From assembly GCA_001038565.1 (NCBI GenBank), contig LFJO01000002.1:484970-548969 (forward strand): 64,000 nucleotides of DNA, in the 5' to 3' direction. Positions 7,119 through 15,882 of the stretch are shown here, one piece after another. Below the pieces are notes generated by a model. The model worked only from the letters and a program-made list of their open reading frames with translations. It ran no database searches and was not told the origin of the DNA. The DNA comes from Alkalihalobacillus pseudalcaliphilus. Its GTDB lineage: Bacteria > Bacillota > Bacilli > Bacillales > Bacillaceae_D. Within the stretch, counting starts at the first letter, position 1. The number at the start of each line of letters is the position of its first letter. Both the position numbers and the translations under genes were made by a program.

Positions 7119-8336
7119 GTGGCAAAAGTAAAAGTGGAAGGTCTCACAAAAGTCTTTGGTAAGAAGACAAAAAAGGCGATGGATCTTCTAAATCAAAAGA
7201 AAACAAAAGAAGATGTATTAAAAGAAACAGGAATGACCGTTGGCGTTAATCAAGCTAGCTTTGAAATTGAAAATGGTGAAATCTTTGTCATCATGGGGTT
7301 GTCTGGTAGTGGTAAGTCAACGATTATTCGGCTGTTAAATCGTCTTATTGAACCTACTGCTGGAAGCGTTTGGTTAGATGGTGAAGATTTAGCGAAGATG
7401 GATAGTAAGACATTAAGAGAAGTTCGTAGAAAGAAAATGGGGATGGTTTTCCAAAAATTCGGATTGTTCCCGAATCGAAACATTTTAGCGAATGTTGAGT
7501 ACGGTCTTGAGGTACAAGGGATACCAAAAGCAACAAGAAAAGCTAAAGCAATGGAGTCCATTGAATTGGTTGGCCTCTCAGGATATGAAACGAAGTATCC
7601 GAATGAATTATCGGGTGGGATGCAGCAACGTGTTGGTTTAGCAAGGGCGTTAGCGAATGAACCTGATATTTTATTAATGGATGAAGCTTTCTCCGCATTG
7701 GACCCTTTAATTCGAAAGGACATGCAGGATGAGCTTTTAGAATTACAAGAAAAGATGCAAAAGACGATCATTTTTATTACGCATGATTTGGATGAGGCCT
7801 TAAGAATTGGTGACCGTATTATGATTATGAAGGATGGGGCATTAGTTCAAGTAGGAACACCTGAAGAAATTTTGACTCAGCCTGAAAATCAATATGTAGA
7901 AAAGTTCGTAGAAGATGTTGACCGTTCAAAAGTATTAACGGCAGAGAATGTTATGATACGTCCAGAAACGATTAATTATGAAAAAGATGGTCCGCGTGTA
8001 GCGATTCAAAGGATGAAGGATGCTGGATTATCAAGCATATATGTGACGAACCGAGCAAAGGAATTGATTGGTGTTGTCCATGCTACTGACGTTTCTCGAT
8101 TAATAAAAGAACAGAAAAATGATTTACAAGAAATTATTGATAAAGATGTGCCGAGAGTTACTTTAGATACATCCATACATGATTTAATGGATTCGTTATC
8201 AACAAGTTCAATTCCTATTTCTGTCGTTGAGGATGGAAAATTACGTGGCATTATCGTCCGCGGAGCAGTCCTTGGTGCTTTATCTGGAACGGAGGTGGAT
8301 TTTAATGGATTCAATACCGCGTCTACCACTAGCTGA
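7119..8336 (+). CDS. opuAA: Glycine betaine ABC transporter, ATP-binding protein
   Basis: 405 residues. The ATPase shows Walker A GLSGSGKS, Q-loop VFQKFGLF, signature LSGGMQQR, Walker B ILLMDEAFSALD and the switch His of ITHD. The N-terminal insert about 20-45 (KAMDLLNQKKTKEDVLKETG) is typical of OpuAA/ProV. The C-terminus (about 285-395) carries tandem CBS domains, which in relatives sense ionic strength. The GTG at 7119 is chosen because GAGGTGA ends 8 bases before it; a GTG inside that site at 7107 is less likely. It overlaps opuAB by 32 bases. Confidence 0.93.
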   Translation: MAKVKVEGLTKVFGKKTKKAMDLLNQKKTKEDVLKETGMTVGVNQASFEIENGEIFVIMGLSGSGKSTIIRLLNRLIEPTAGSVWLDGEDLAKMDSKTLREVRRKKMGMVFQKFGLFPNRNILANVEYGLEVQGIPKATRKAKAMESIELVGLSGYETKYPNELSGGMQQRVGLARALANEPDILLMDEAFSALDPLIRKDMQDELLELQEKMQKTIIFITHDLDEALRIGDRIMIMKDGALVQVGTPEEILTQPENQYVEKFVEDVDRSKVLTAENVMIRPETINYEKDGPRVAIQRMKDAGLSSIYVTNRAKELIGVVHATDVSRLIKEQKNDLQEIIDKDVPRVTLDTSIHDLMDSLSTSSIPISVVEDGKLRGIIVRGAVLGALSGTEVDFNGFNTASTTS

Positions 8337-9147
8337 ATGGATTGATAGTTTTGTTACTTGGTTAAGAGGTGCAGCTGGATTTTTTGATGTCATTCGTAAC
8401 GGGATTGGATGGTTAGTTGATCGATTTGAAGACATTCTTACTTTTCCACCAGCATGGTTATTCATCATTATTGTTGTTGGTTTAGCTGTATTAGTCAGTA
8501 AGAAAAAAATTGGTTTACCTATATTCACATTAATTGGACTCTATTTAATTTATAACTTAGGTTATTGGGATGGAGCGATGTTAACGCTCGCTCTTGTTTT
8601 AACGAGTGCTTTTATTGCATTAGTGATTGGAATTCCATTAGGTATCTGGATGTCTAAGAGTAAAATTGTCGAAAGCATCCTAAAACCGATGTTAGATTTA
8701 ATGCAAACAATGCCTGCATTTGTATACTTAATTCCTGCTGTTGCCTTCTTTGGCATTGGTATGGTTCCTGGAGTTGTTGCCTCTGTCATTTTTGCAATGC
8801 CACCGACAGTTCGATTAACGAATTTAGGAATTAGACAAGTTTCGAACGAGCTTATCGAAGCGGCCGATGCATTCGGATCTACACCTGCACAGAAGCTATT
8901 TAAAGTGGAACTGCCAATGGCAAAAGGAACAATTATGGCAGGGGTTAACCAAAGTATTATGTTAGCTCTATCTATGGTTGTTATTGCTGCCATGATTGGA
9001 GCACGAGGTCTTGGACAAGAGGTTTATTATGCGGTTGGACAAAATAATGAAGGAAAAGGTTTCGAAACAGGAATCGCGATTGTTATAATAGCCATCATCC
9101 TAGACCGACTCACACAAAGCTTTAATAGTAAAAAAGAAGAAGGATAA
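8305..9147 (+). CDS. opuAB: Glycine betaine ABC transporter, permease
   Basis: 280 residues. Six or more membrane helices and a ProW/OpuAB-type permease domain with the EAA loop LIEAADAFGSTPAQKLFKVE, which contacts the ATPase. It imports glycine betaine or proline betaine with OpuAA and OpuAC. ATG 8305 lies within the end of opuAA behind a strong GGAGGTGG; the longer reading frame from 8227 has no signal and falls inside the CBS coding sequence. A 214-base gap with a repeat separates it from opuAC. Confidence 0.93.
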   Translation: MDSIPRLPLAEWIDSFVTWLRGAAGFFDVIRNGIGWLVDRFEDILTFPPAWLFIIIVVGLAVLVSKKKIGLPIFTLIGLYLIYNLGYWDGAMLTLALVLTSAFIALVIGIPLGIWMSKSKIVESILKPMLDLMQTMPAFVYLIPAVAFFGIGMVPGVVASVIFAMPPTVRLTNLGIRQVSNELIEAADAFGSTPAQKLFKVELPMAKGTIMAGVNQSIMLALSMVVIAAMIGARGLGQEVYYAVGQNNEGKGFETGIAIVIIAIILDRLTQSFNSKKEEG

Positions 9148-9157
9148 ATACGAAAGA

Positions 9158-9298
9158 GAAAGATGTGGGAACGACTCCCGCGGAATGTGTGGCGAAAGCT
9201 AGAAATCCAGCGACATAGCCGACTAGCTCAGCACCACGCGGTGGTCTCGGAGCATAATTTTCGGTAGCGGTGAACAACGCACCAACTTTCATACAAAA
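9158..9298 (+). repeat. Intergenic repeat copy R2, inside the opuA operon
   Basis: It ends in AACTTTCATACAAAA (9284-9298) and contains CTAGCTCAGCACC and CGGAGCATAATTTTCGGTAG, blocks shared with copies near 18235, 38670 and 60602. The left boundary is approximate. It lies between opuAB and opuAC. Confidence 0.7.
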
Positions 9299-9361
9299 CA
9301 CGTAATCAAGCTATAAAAAGGCTTTGATTAATAGATACTAACTTATAAGGAGTGGTCAATT

Positions 9362-10282
9362 ATGAATAAGACTTGGAAACGTACAGGTTTGGCACTAGGT
9401 TTATCAGCAGCACTTGTATTAGCAGCATGTGGAACTGATGATGACACAGCAAACAACGACACAAACGGAGATGACGGAGAATCTTCTACAGCCGTAGCAG
9501 AATCACTGGATTACACGATTACTGGCATTGATGCAGGAGCAGGTGTTGTAGCTGCAGCTCAAGACGCATTAGATGTATATGACTTAGAGGGTTATGAAGT
9601 TCAAATGAGTTCATCGGCAGCGATGACAAGTGCTCTTGGAACGGCGATTGATAATGAGGAACCAATTGTGGTCACTGGTTGGAATCCACATTGGAAATTT
9701 GCTGAGTATGATCTTAAGTATCTAGAGGATCCGGAAGGTGTTTTTGGGGCAGCGGAAGATATTCATACAATCACTCGCCTTGGTTTAGCGGATGAAATGC
9801 CAGAGGCTGTAGAGGTGTTAGGCAACTTCTTCTGGACAGAAGATGATATGGGTGTAATTATGAATGATATTAATAACGGTGCAGACCCAGAAGCTGCTGC
9901 CCAAGAATGGTTTGACAATAACCAAGATAAGGTTGCAGAATGGACAGATGGCGTTAATCATGTTGATGGCGACGCAATTTCTTTAGCATTTGTAGCATGG
10001 GATTCAGAAATTGCATCTACTCATTTAATGGAATTAGTGTTAGAGAGCGTTGGTTATAATGTAGAAATTAGTGTACTAGAAAATAGCTTTATGTGGGAAG
10101 CTGTTGCTTCAGGTGAAGCGGATGCAATGGTAGCCGCTTGGTTACCAGCAACACACGGATCGCAATGGGATCTATATCAAGATCAAGTTGATGATTTAGG
10201 ACCAAACTTAGAAGGTGCTAAGATTGGTTTAGTCGTACCAACTTATATGGATATTGACTCGATCGAAGATTTGAATAACTAA
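9362..10282 (+). CDS. opuAC: Glycine betaine-binding lipoprotein
   Basis: 306 residues. A type II signal peptide with lipobox LAAC (Cys about 22), an acidic Asp/Asn-rich linker, then an OpuAC periplasmic-binding fold. The aromatic residues that cage the quaternary ammonium in this family are visible: GWNPHW, VAWDSE and VAAWLPATHG. The very acidic composition fits an outward-facing protein of a halotolerant organism. It should capture glycine betaine outside the membrane for OpuAA/AB. Ribosome-binding site AAGGAG. It is the last gene of the operon. Confidence 0.93.
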   Translation: MNKTWKRTGLALGLSAALVLAACGTDDDTANNDTNGDDGESSTAVAESLDYTITGIDAGAGVVAAAQDALDVYDLEGYEVQMSSSAAMTSALGTAIDNEEPIVVTGWNPHWKFAEYDLKYLEDPEGVFGAAEDIHTITRLGLADEMPEAVEVLGNFFWTEDDMGVIMNDINNGADPEAAAQEWFDNNQDKVAEWTDGVNHVDGDAISLAFVAWDSEIASTHLMELVLESVGYNVEISVLENSFMWEAVASGEADAMVAAWLPATHGSQWDLYQDQVDDLGPNLEGAKIGLVVPTYMDIDSIEDLNN

Positions 10283-10293
10283 CGATTTTGTAG

Positions 10294-10333
10294 AAAAGCC
10301 TATTTAGTTAAAAGCTAAATGAGGCTTTTTTTT
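10294..10333 (+). terminator. Terminator of the opuA operon
   Basis: Imperfect stem AAAAGCCTATTTAG / CTAAATGAGGCTTTT followed by eight T, 12 bases after opuAC. Confidence 0.85.
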
Positions 10334-10410
10334 AGGTGTAATAAACTAAAAATTATGAAAATAATAGCTTTATTGATAAAATAATGTGTATAAGAAAAAG
10401 GGGGCTTGTG

Positions 10411-11397
10411 ATGATGGAATATCGACCACTAGGTAAAACAGGTATAAAAGTAAGTGAAGTCAGTTTAGGAACATGGGCGATTGGTGGATCATGGGGGAAA
10501 ACGAGTGATGAGCAATCACTCGATGCTCTTCATTATGCGATAGAAGCAGGTGTGAATTTCTTTGATACGGCTGATGTTTATGGCGATGGTCATAGTGAGG
10601 AGCTCTTGGCTAAGGCTACCAAAGGAAAAGAGGAGCAGATCTATTTTGCGACGAAATTTTGTCGGCAAGGTAACTTACAAGCACGAGATAATTATTCCTA
10701 TGATAAAGTGAGAGAATATTGCGAAGCGAGTTTAAAAAGATTAGGCCGTGAAGCGATTGACCTTTATCAGATTCATTGCCCACCAACGGATATTTTAAAA
10801 GAAGGTGAAGTGTTTGATGTTTTAGATCGCCTTCAAAAGGAAGGGAAAATTAAACATTATGGTGTGAGTGTTGAAACGGTAGAAGAAGGGCTCATTTGTT
10901 TGGAGCATCCTAACGTCCAAGCACTACAAGTGATCTTTAATATTTTCCGTCAAAAACCGTTAGAGCAATTATTTCCTGAAGCTGAAAAAAAGGGTGTTGG
11001 TATATTAGCCAGGGTACCATTAGCAAGTGGCTTATTAACTGGAAAGTTTTCGCTAGATTATCAGTTTGAAAAGGATGACCATCGTTCTTTTAACGAAAAT
11101 GGAGAGGCCTTTAATGTTGGAGAGACTTTTGCTGGCTTAGGTTTTAAAAAAGGAGTGGCACTATCTGAACAGCTCAAATGGATTGAGGACGGTCGTGATT
11201 CGATGGGGCAAGCGGCGATTCGATGGGTACTCGATCAACAAGGTATTACTTGTGCAATTCCAGGTTTTAAAACAAAAAAACAAGTTATTAGTAATTTAGG
11301 TTCAGCCGAGCAAAAGAAATTTTCGGACGCGGAGTTGGGGAAATTGCAGGCGTTTTACCAGGACTATGTAGAAGGTTACATTCGCGGACCTTACTAA
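10411..11397 (+). CDS. Aldo/keto reductase
   Basis: 328 residues of a (beta/alpha)8 NADPH-dependent AKR. The catalytic tetrad is visible: Asp of FFDTADVYG, Tyr of the same motif, Lys of YFATKF and His of YQIHCPP. The C-terminal RWVLDQQGITCAIPGFKT is the usual cofactor-binding segment. The substrate is unknown. ATG 10411 follows AAAAAGGGGG; an upstream ATG at 10384 has no site. It is a single-gene unit after the opuA terminator. Confidence 0.88.
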   Translation: MMEYRPLGKTGIKVSEVSLGTWAIGGSWGKTSDEQSLDALHYAIEAGVNFFDTADVYGDGHSEELLAKATKGKEEQIYFATKFCRQGNLQARDNYSYDKVREYCEASLKRLGREAIDLYQIHCPPTDILKEGEVFDVLDRLQKEGKIKHYGVSVETVEEGLICLEHPNVQALQVIFNIFRQKPLEQLFPEAEKKGVGILARVPLASGLLTGKFSLDYQFEKDDHRSFNENGEAFNVGETFAGLGFKKGVALSEQLKWIEDGRDSMGQAAIRWVLDQQGITCAIPGFKTKKQVISNLGSAEQKKFSDAELGKLQAFYQDYVEGYIRGPY

Positions 11398-11465
11398 AAA
11401 GTGGCAGCACTCAAGACTAGGACAATTCCTTTTTAGCATAGAAATCAGTAAGGAGGGATGTTCGT

Positions 11466-11624
11466 ATGGTCAAAGGGGTGGATATTCAAGGTCTATTGTT
11501 CGTTATTCTTTCTGTATGGCAAGAATATGTATCGTATCAGCATTTACCAAAGGTCTACTATTGGAAAATGGAGCAAATGGAAGAAGATGAGGACGTACCT
11601 AATACGAAGAAATGGGTTTCATAA
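11466..11624 (+). CDS. Small unrecognised protein, 52 residues
   Basis: ATG 11466 lies 7 bases after a strong AAGGAGGGA. The product begins MVKGVDIQGLLFVILSVWQ, a short hydrophobic segment, then a charged tail with MEEDEDVP. A terminator follows 57 bases downstream. I do not recognise the family. The longer overlapping frame from 11458 is less likely because its ATG lies inside the ribosome-binding site. A peripheral or membrane-associated small protein is possible. Confidence 0.6.
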   Translation: MVKGVDIQGLLFVILSVWQEYVSYQHLPKVYYWKMEQMEEDEDVPNTKKWVS

Positions 11625-11675
11625 GGCACTATTAATGATACCAAACACACATGGCAAAGCTCCAATCTATACAAA

Positions 11676-11705
11676 ACAAGACCACCTTGCATAAGGTGGT
11701 TTTGT
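11676..11705. terminator. Bidirectional terminator
   Basis: Stem ACCACCTT / AAGGTGGT with loop GCAT; TTTTGTT follows on + and CTTGTTTTG on -. It lies between the 52-residue gene and dck. Confidence 0.8.
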
Positions 11706-11717
11706 TGATGTGTACTT

Positions 11718-12374
11718 TTAGACATGCTGCTTCATTAGTTGAGAGATTTGTGCCACAATCTCTTCTGTCGCTCCATCATCTTCTAATAAATCATAGTCTT
11801 TAATATTTAATTTCAAAACGGGACAGGCAGTAAATTCATGAATCCAATTTTGATAACGTCCATGCATTTCTTGCCAGTATGTAAGTGGTGTTTGCTGCTC
11901 CATATCACGGCCACGTTCATGAATGCGATTAATGACATGATCAAGGTCGCCTTCAAGGTAGATCAGTACGTCTGGGTGTGGGAAATAAGGAGTCATAACC
12001 ATCGCATCAAAAAGGCTTGTATACGTTGCATAATCAGTTGGATTCATCGTTCCTTTATCAAAATGCATCTTTGCAAAAATACCTGTATCTTCATAAATTG
12101 AGCGATCCTGAATGAATCCACCACCCAATTCAAACATCTTTTTTTGCTCTTTAAATCGTTCAGCAAGGAAATAGATTTGTAAGTGAAAGCTCCAGCGTTC
12201 AAAATCAGCATAAAATTTATCGAGATAAGGGTTATGATCAACATTTTCAAATGATGTATGAAATTGTAGGGCCTCAGCAAGCTTTTGGGTCATCGTTGAT
12301 TTACCGACGCCAACCGTTCCGGCAATTGTAATCACAGCATTGGAAGGTATATTATATTTTTCTCGTAGATTCAA
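11718..12374 (-). CDS. dck: Deoxyadenosine/deoxycytidine kinase
   Basis: 218 residues, matching B. subtilis Dck (YaaF) in length. P-loop AGTVGVGKST, the lid-type ERGRDME, and DRS in FIQDRSIYEDTG are the deoxynucleoside-kinase motifs. It phosphorylates deoxynucleosides for salvage. Translation starts at TTG 12374 inside the end of dgk, behind AAAGGAG; the 23-base overlap implies coupling. It is paired with dgk as in B. subtilis. Confidence 0.9.
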   Translation of the reverse strand: MNLREKYNIPSNAVITIAGTVGVGKSTMTQKLAEALQFHTSFENVDHNPYLDKFYADFERWSFHLQIYFLAERFKEQKKMFELGGGFIQDRSIYEDTGIFAKMHFDKGTMNPTDYATYTSLFDAMVMTPYFPHPDVLIYLEGDLDHVINRIHERGRDMEQQTPLTYWQEMHGRYQNWIHEFTACPVLKLNIKDYDLLEDDGATEEIVAQISQLMKQHV

Positions 12375-13002
12375 GAGGAACGACTCCTTTATGTTCGAGT
12401 TGTTGTATGATTTTTTCTAAATCTGCTTGGTTATTCACATAATCGAGCTTATCTCCATCCAATCGAATAATCGGTATAGAGGGATTCTCTTTTTCAAAAA
12501 GGTCGATCGCTTTTTCATAGTCTGAGCTTAATTGCTCTAAATAGGTTGGATCAATATTTTGTTCCATTTCACGACCACGAAGTGCAATTCTCTTTAGCAG
12601 TGTAGGTAGACTTGCTTGAAGGTATATAATAACATTTGGCTTTGGCATATCTTCAGTGAGGATTTCAAATATTTTATAATATTTCTCGTACTGCTTGTCT
12701 GATAAGGTCCGCTGAGCAAAAATTAAGTTCTTTAAAATATGATAGTCAGCAACAACTGGAAGATGCTTCAAAAGGTATTGCTTATGTATATCTTCAAGCT
12801 GTTTAAAGCGATTGCAGAGAAAAAACATCTCCGTTTGAAAGCTCCATTCAGAAATATCTTCATAGAATTTACTTAAAAAAGGATTCTCATCAACGATTTC
12901 CTTTAAAATCGGGTAGTGAAAATACTGAGAAATAGCTTGAGCTAATGAAGTCTTTCCTACACCAATAGGACCTTCAATCGCAATAAAAGGTGTATCCTGC
13001 AT
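12352..13002 (-). CDS. dgk: Deoxyguanosine kinase
   Basis: 216 residues, the size of B. subtilis Dgk (YaaG). P-loop EGPIGVGKTS, ADYHILKN (the DRS-equivalent) and RGREMEQ lid. It is homologous to the downstream dck product and salvages deoxyguanosine. Ribosome-binding site GAGGAGG. It is the first gene of the dgk-dck pair, 94 bases after yfmM. Confidence 0.9.
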   Translation of the reverse strand: MQDTPFIAIEGPIGVGKTSLAQAISQYFHYPILKEIVDENPFLSKFYEDISEWSFQTEMFFLCNRFKQLEDIHKQYLLKHLPVVADYHILKNLIFAQRTLSDKQYEKYYKIFEILTEDMPKPNVIIYLQASLPTLLKRIALRGREMEQNIDPTYLEQLSSDYEKAIDLFEKENPSIPIIRLDGDKLDYVNNQADLEKIIQQLEHKGVVPLESTRKI

Positions 13003-13038
13003 ACTAAACCTCCTCGTGTTCTTGTTTTAAAGAGCCGC

Positions 13039-13088
13039 AACTGTTGTAAACTAGACTTCCTGAAAGAGAAATCTAGCTACAAACAGTT
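13039..13088. other. Imperfect hairpin between yfmM and dgk
   Basis: AACTGTTGTAAACTAGA and TCTAGCTACAAACAGTT form a long interrupted stem. No T-run follows in either direction, so it is not a standard terminator. It may be an mRNA-processing or stability element. Confidence 0.35.
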
Positions 13089-13096
13089 TAGTCTTG

Positions 13097-14650
13097 TTAG
13101 ACTAATTTCGTCGTCCAATCCTCGACATTCCAAACATCCGTAACGACATCCTGATAAAACTCTGGTTCGTGACTAATTAATAAAATACTGCCTTTGTACG
13201 CTTGTAAAGCCCTTTTCAGTTCTTCTTTGGCATCTACATCTAAATGGTTTGTTGGCTCATCCAATAGAAGAATATTCGTTTCATTGTTAATGAGCTTACA
13301 AAGACGAACTTTTGCCTTCTCTCCGCCACTAAGCACAACAATTTTACTTTCAATGTGTTTAGTCGTTAAGCCACACTTGGCTAAGGCAGCACGTACTTCG
13401 GCCTGAGTTAAGGAAGGGAACTCACTCCAAATCTCATCAATACACGTATTATCTGTACTTTTAGCCTCTTGTTCGAAGTAACCAATCTCTTGATAATCAC
13501 CGCGTTCGATCGTACCGGAAAGAGCGGGATTAATACCTAAAAGACTCTTTAATAACGTTGTTTTACCAATCCCGTTCGCACCTACTAGGGCAATTTTCTG
13601 ACCACGTTCCATTCTTAAATTAAGAGGCTTTGAGAGTGGCTCATTGTACCCAATAACTAACTCTTTCGTTTCAAAAATAGTCTTGCTAGGTGTTCTAGCT
13701 TCCTTAAAGTTGAATTGCGGTTTTGGCTTTTCCTTTGCTAGTTCAATGATATCCATTTTATCTAATTTTTTCTGACGCGACATGGCCATATTGCGCGTTG
13801 ATACGCGTGCTTTATTTCTTGCAACAAAGTCTTTTAGTTGAGAAATCTCTTGTTGCTGCCGCTTATAAGCTGACTCTAATTGTTGCTTTTTCATCTCATG
13901 GACTTCTAAGAAATGGTCATAATCGCCAACATAACGATTTAATTCTTGGTTTTCCATATGATAAATTAAGTTAATAACGCTATTTAAGAAGGGAATATCA
14001 TGTGATATTAAAATAAATGCATTTTCATACTCCAATAAGTAGCGCTTTAACCATTCAATATGTTGTTCATCTAGATAGTTTGTCGGTTCATCGAGTAAAA
14101 GAATATCTGGCTTTTCAAGAAGTAGTTTAGCTAGTAAGACTTTCGTACGTTGCCCACCACTTAAATCCGTAACATCTCGGTCGAGCCCAATCTCTTCTAA
14201 ACCTAAACCACGAGCAATTTCTTCTACTTTTGCATCAATGATATAAAAATCATTGTTCGTTAATATATCTTGGATCACGCCAACTTCTTCTAACATTTTC
14301 TCGAGCTCTTCAGGTGTAACCTCACCCATTTTGTCATAGAGGTTATTCATATCTTGTTCTAAATCAAATAAATATTGGAAGGCACTTTTTAAAACGTCAC
14401 GTATCGACATCCCTTTCTCTAGAACGGTGTGCTGGTCTAAGTAACCAACACGAACACGTTTTGACCATTCCACTTTTCCTGCATCTGGCATTAGTTTGCC
14501 AGTTATTATATTCATAAAGGTTGATTTCCCTTCACCATTCGCACCAATTAAACCGATATGCTCCCCTTTTAAAAGGCGAAAAGAAACATTTTCAAAAATG
14601 GCTCGGTCACCGAAACCATGACTTAAATTAGATACAGTTAAAATACTCAT
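13097..14650 (-). CDS. yfmM: ABC-F family ATPase (YfmM-like)
   Basis: 517 residues with two ATPase domains and no membrane segments. Domain 1 has GANGEGKST, LSGGQRTK and ILLLDEPTNYLD; domain 2 has GANGIGKTT, LSGGEKAKVR and ILLLDEPTNHLD. The charged linker about 240-310 (EMKKQQLESAYKRQQQEISQ) is the P-site tRNA interaction motif region. ABC-F proteins act on the ribosome to relieve stalling or give antibiotic resistance. The N-terminus matches my memory of B. subtilis YfmM (518 residues). Ribosome-binding site AGAAGAAGG. Confidence 0.85.
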   Translation of the reverse strand: MSILTVSNLSHGFGDRAIFENVSFRLLKGEHIGLIGANGEGKSTFMNIITGKLMPDAGKVEWSKRVRVGYLDQHTVLEKGMSIRDVLKSAFQYLFDLEQDMNNLYDKMGEVTPEELEKMLEEVGVIQDILTNNDFYIIDAKVEEIARGLGLEEIGLDRDVTDLSGGQRTKVLLAKLLLEKPDILLLDEPTNYLDEQHIEWLKRYLLEYENAFILISHDIPFLNSVINLIYHMENQELNRYVGDYDHFLEVHEMKKQQLESAYKRQQQEISQLKDFVARNKARVSTRNMAMSRQKKLDKMDIIELAKEKPKPQFNFKEARTPSKTIFETKELVIGYNEPLSKPLNLRMERGQKIALVGANGIGKTTLLKSLLGINPALSGTIERGDYQEIGYFEQEAKSTDNTCIDEIWSEFPSLTQAEVRAALAKCGLTTKHIESKIVVLSGGEKAKVRLCKLINNETNILLLDEPTNHLDVDAKEELKRALQAYKGSILLISHEPEFYQDVVTDVWNVEDWTTKLV

Positions 14651-14875
14651 AACGACACCCTTCTTCTAAATCGGACATTATTTCTTCTCATATCTTACCA
14701 TATAATCACAAAAATCATATGGTAATTGAAGGATTCATTGGCGATTTTTAAGCGTCCCATTCATAATATCGACATGATCCGTGCTATACTAGGGAAGGAA
14801 GTGTTAGGTAGGTTTTGATTGATAGTAAACTTACTCATATTGAAGAAGATTTTACATACGATAGGAGATTGGCTC

Positions 14876-15844
14876 ATGAAAATATTAGTTACAAGGAAAA
14901 TTCCTGCAGCATTATTGAAACCTTTGAACGAACTACCAAACGCAGAGATTGTTATGTTTGAAAAAGAAGATGAACCAATGCCTTATGAAAGACTTGTTGA
15001 AGAGTTAAAAACCGCGGATGCCGTTTTCTCTAATCTGTCAGATAAATTAGATAAGCATGCGTTAGAACAAGCTCACAACTTAAAGGTTATCAGTACGTTG
15101 GCCGTTGGTTTTGACAATATTGATTTAGAAGTAGCTAAGGCTAAAGGCATTAAGATTGGACATACTCCCTATGTGTTAACGGAGGCTACAGCGGATTTAA
15201 CGTTTGCCCTGTTATTAGCGGTGGCACGTAACCTGCCACAAGGACAACAAATGATTAAAAATGATCAATGGAAAAGCTGGAGTCCGTTTGGCTTAACAGG
15301 CAAACAAGTATATGGTTCGAAAATTGGTATTATCGGTATGGGACGAATCGGCTTAAGTGTGGCACGAAGAGCAAAAGGATTTTCAATGGCCGTTTTTTAT
15401 CATAATCGTAATCGCCATGAAGAAGCAGAAAAAGAGGTTGGAGCAACGTATTGCCAGTTAGATGAGCTTTTGGAGCAAAGTGATTTTGTTGTGTTGCTTG
15501 CCCCGGGTTCAAAATCTACCTATCGAATGCTTGGGAAAGAGCAATTTAAGAAAATGAAAAATACGGCTTATTTGATTAACTCTTCTCGAGGTACGAATGT
15601 CGATGAGCAAGCTCTCTATGAAGCCCTGAAATCAGGTGAGATTAAGGGAGCTGGCCTAGATGTTTTTGAAAAAGAACCTATTTCTGCAGAGCATCCTTTG
15701 CTTGAGCTAGATAATGTATTAGCGATTCCACATATCGGAAGTGCTTCTGTTGAAACAAGAGAAGAGATGGTACAAGTAACGATAACGAATATTATAAATG
15801 GATTAACAAATAAAGAGCTCGTTTATGAAGTGCCGAACTCATAA
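14876..15844 (+). CDS. D-2-hydroxyacid dehydrogenase (glyoxylate/hydroxypyruvate reductase type)
   Basis: 322 residues. The NAD-binding motif GMGRIGLSVARRA and the catalytic Arg (NSSRGTNVDE), Glu (VFEKEP) and His (PHIGSA) of the D-isomer-specific 2-hydroxyacid dehydrogenase family are present. It is closest in general form to GyaR/YvcT. ATG 14876 has ATAGGAGAT upstream; the reading from 14819 lacks one. A C-S lyase gene starts 38 bases later, so they may be co-transcribed. Confidence 0.85.
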   Translation: MKILVTRKIPAALLKPLNELPNAEIVMFEKEDEPMPYERLVEELKTADAVFSNLSDKLDKHALEQAHNLKVISTLAVGFDNIDLEVAKAKGIKIGHTPYVLTEATADLTFALLLAVARNLPQGQQMIKNDQWKSWSPFGLTGKQVYGSKIGIIGMGRIGLSVARRAKGFSMAVFYHNRNRHEEAEKEVGATYCQLDELLEQSDFVVLLAPGSKSTYRMLGKEQFKKMKNTAYLINSSRGTNVDEQALYEALKSGEIKGAGLDVFEKEPISAEHPLLELDNVLAIPHIGSASVETREEMVQVTITNIINGLTNKELVYEVPNS

Positions 15845-15882
15845 ACGAAATGAATCAATGGTCTGAAGAAAGGGGAAGAAGA

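Noticed and set aside
7250-7771. Long antisense frames opposite opuAA, opuAB, metK and leuS
   Set aside because: They are composition shadows of well-supported genes and lack ribosome-binding sites.
11458-11694. 78-residue frame overlapping the 52-residue gene
   Set aside because: Its ATG lies within the AGGAGGGATG site itself, and it extends into the terminator stem; the 52-residue frame has proper spacing.
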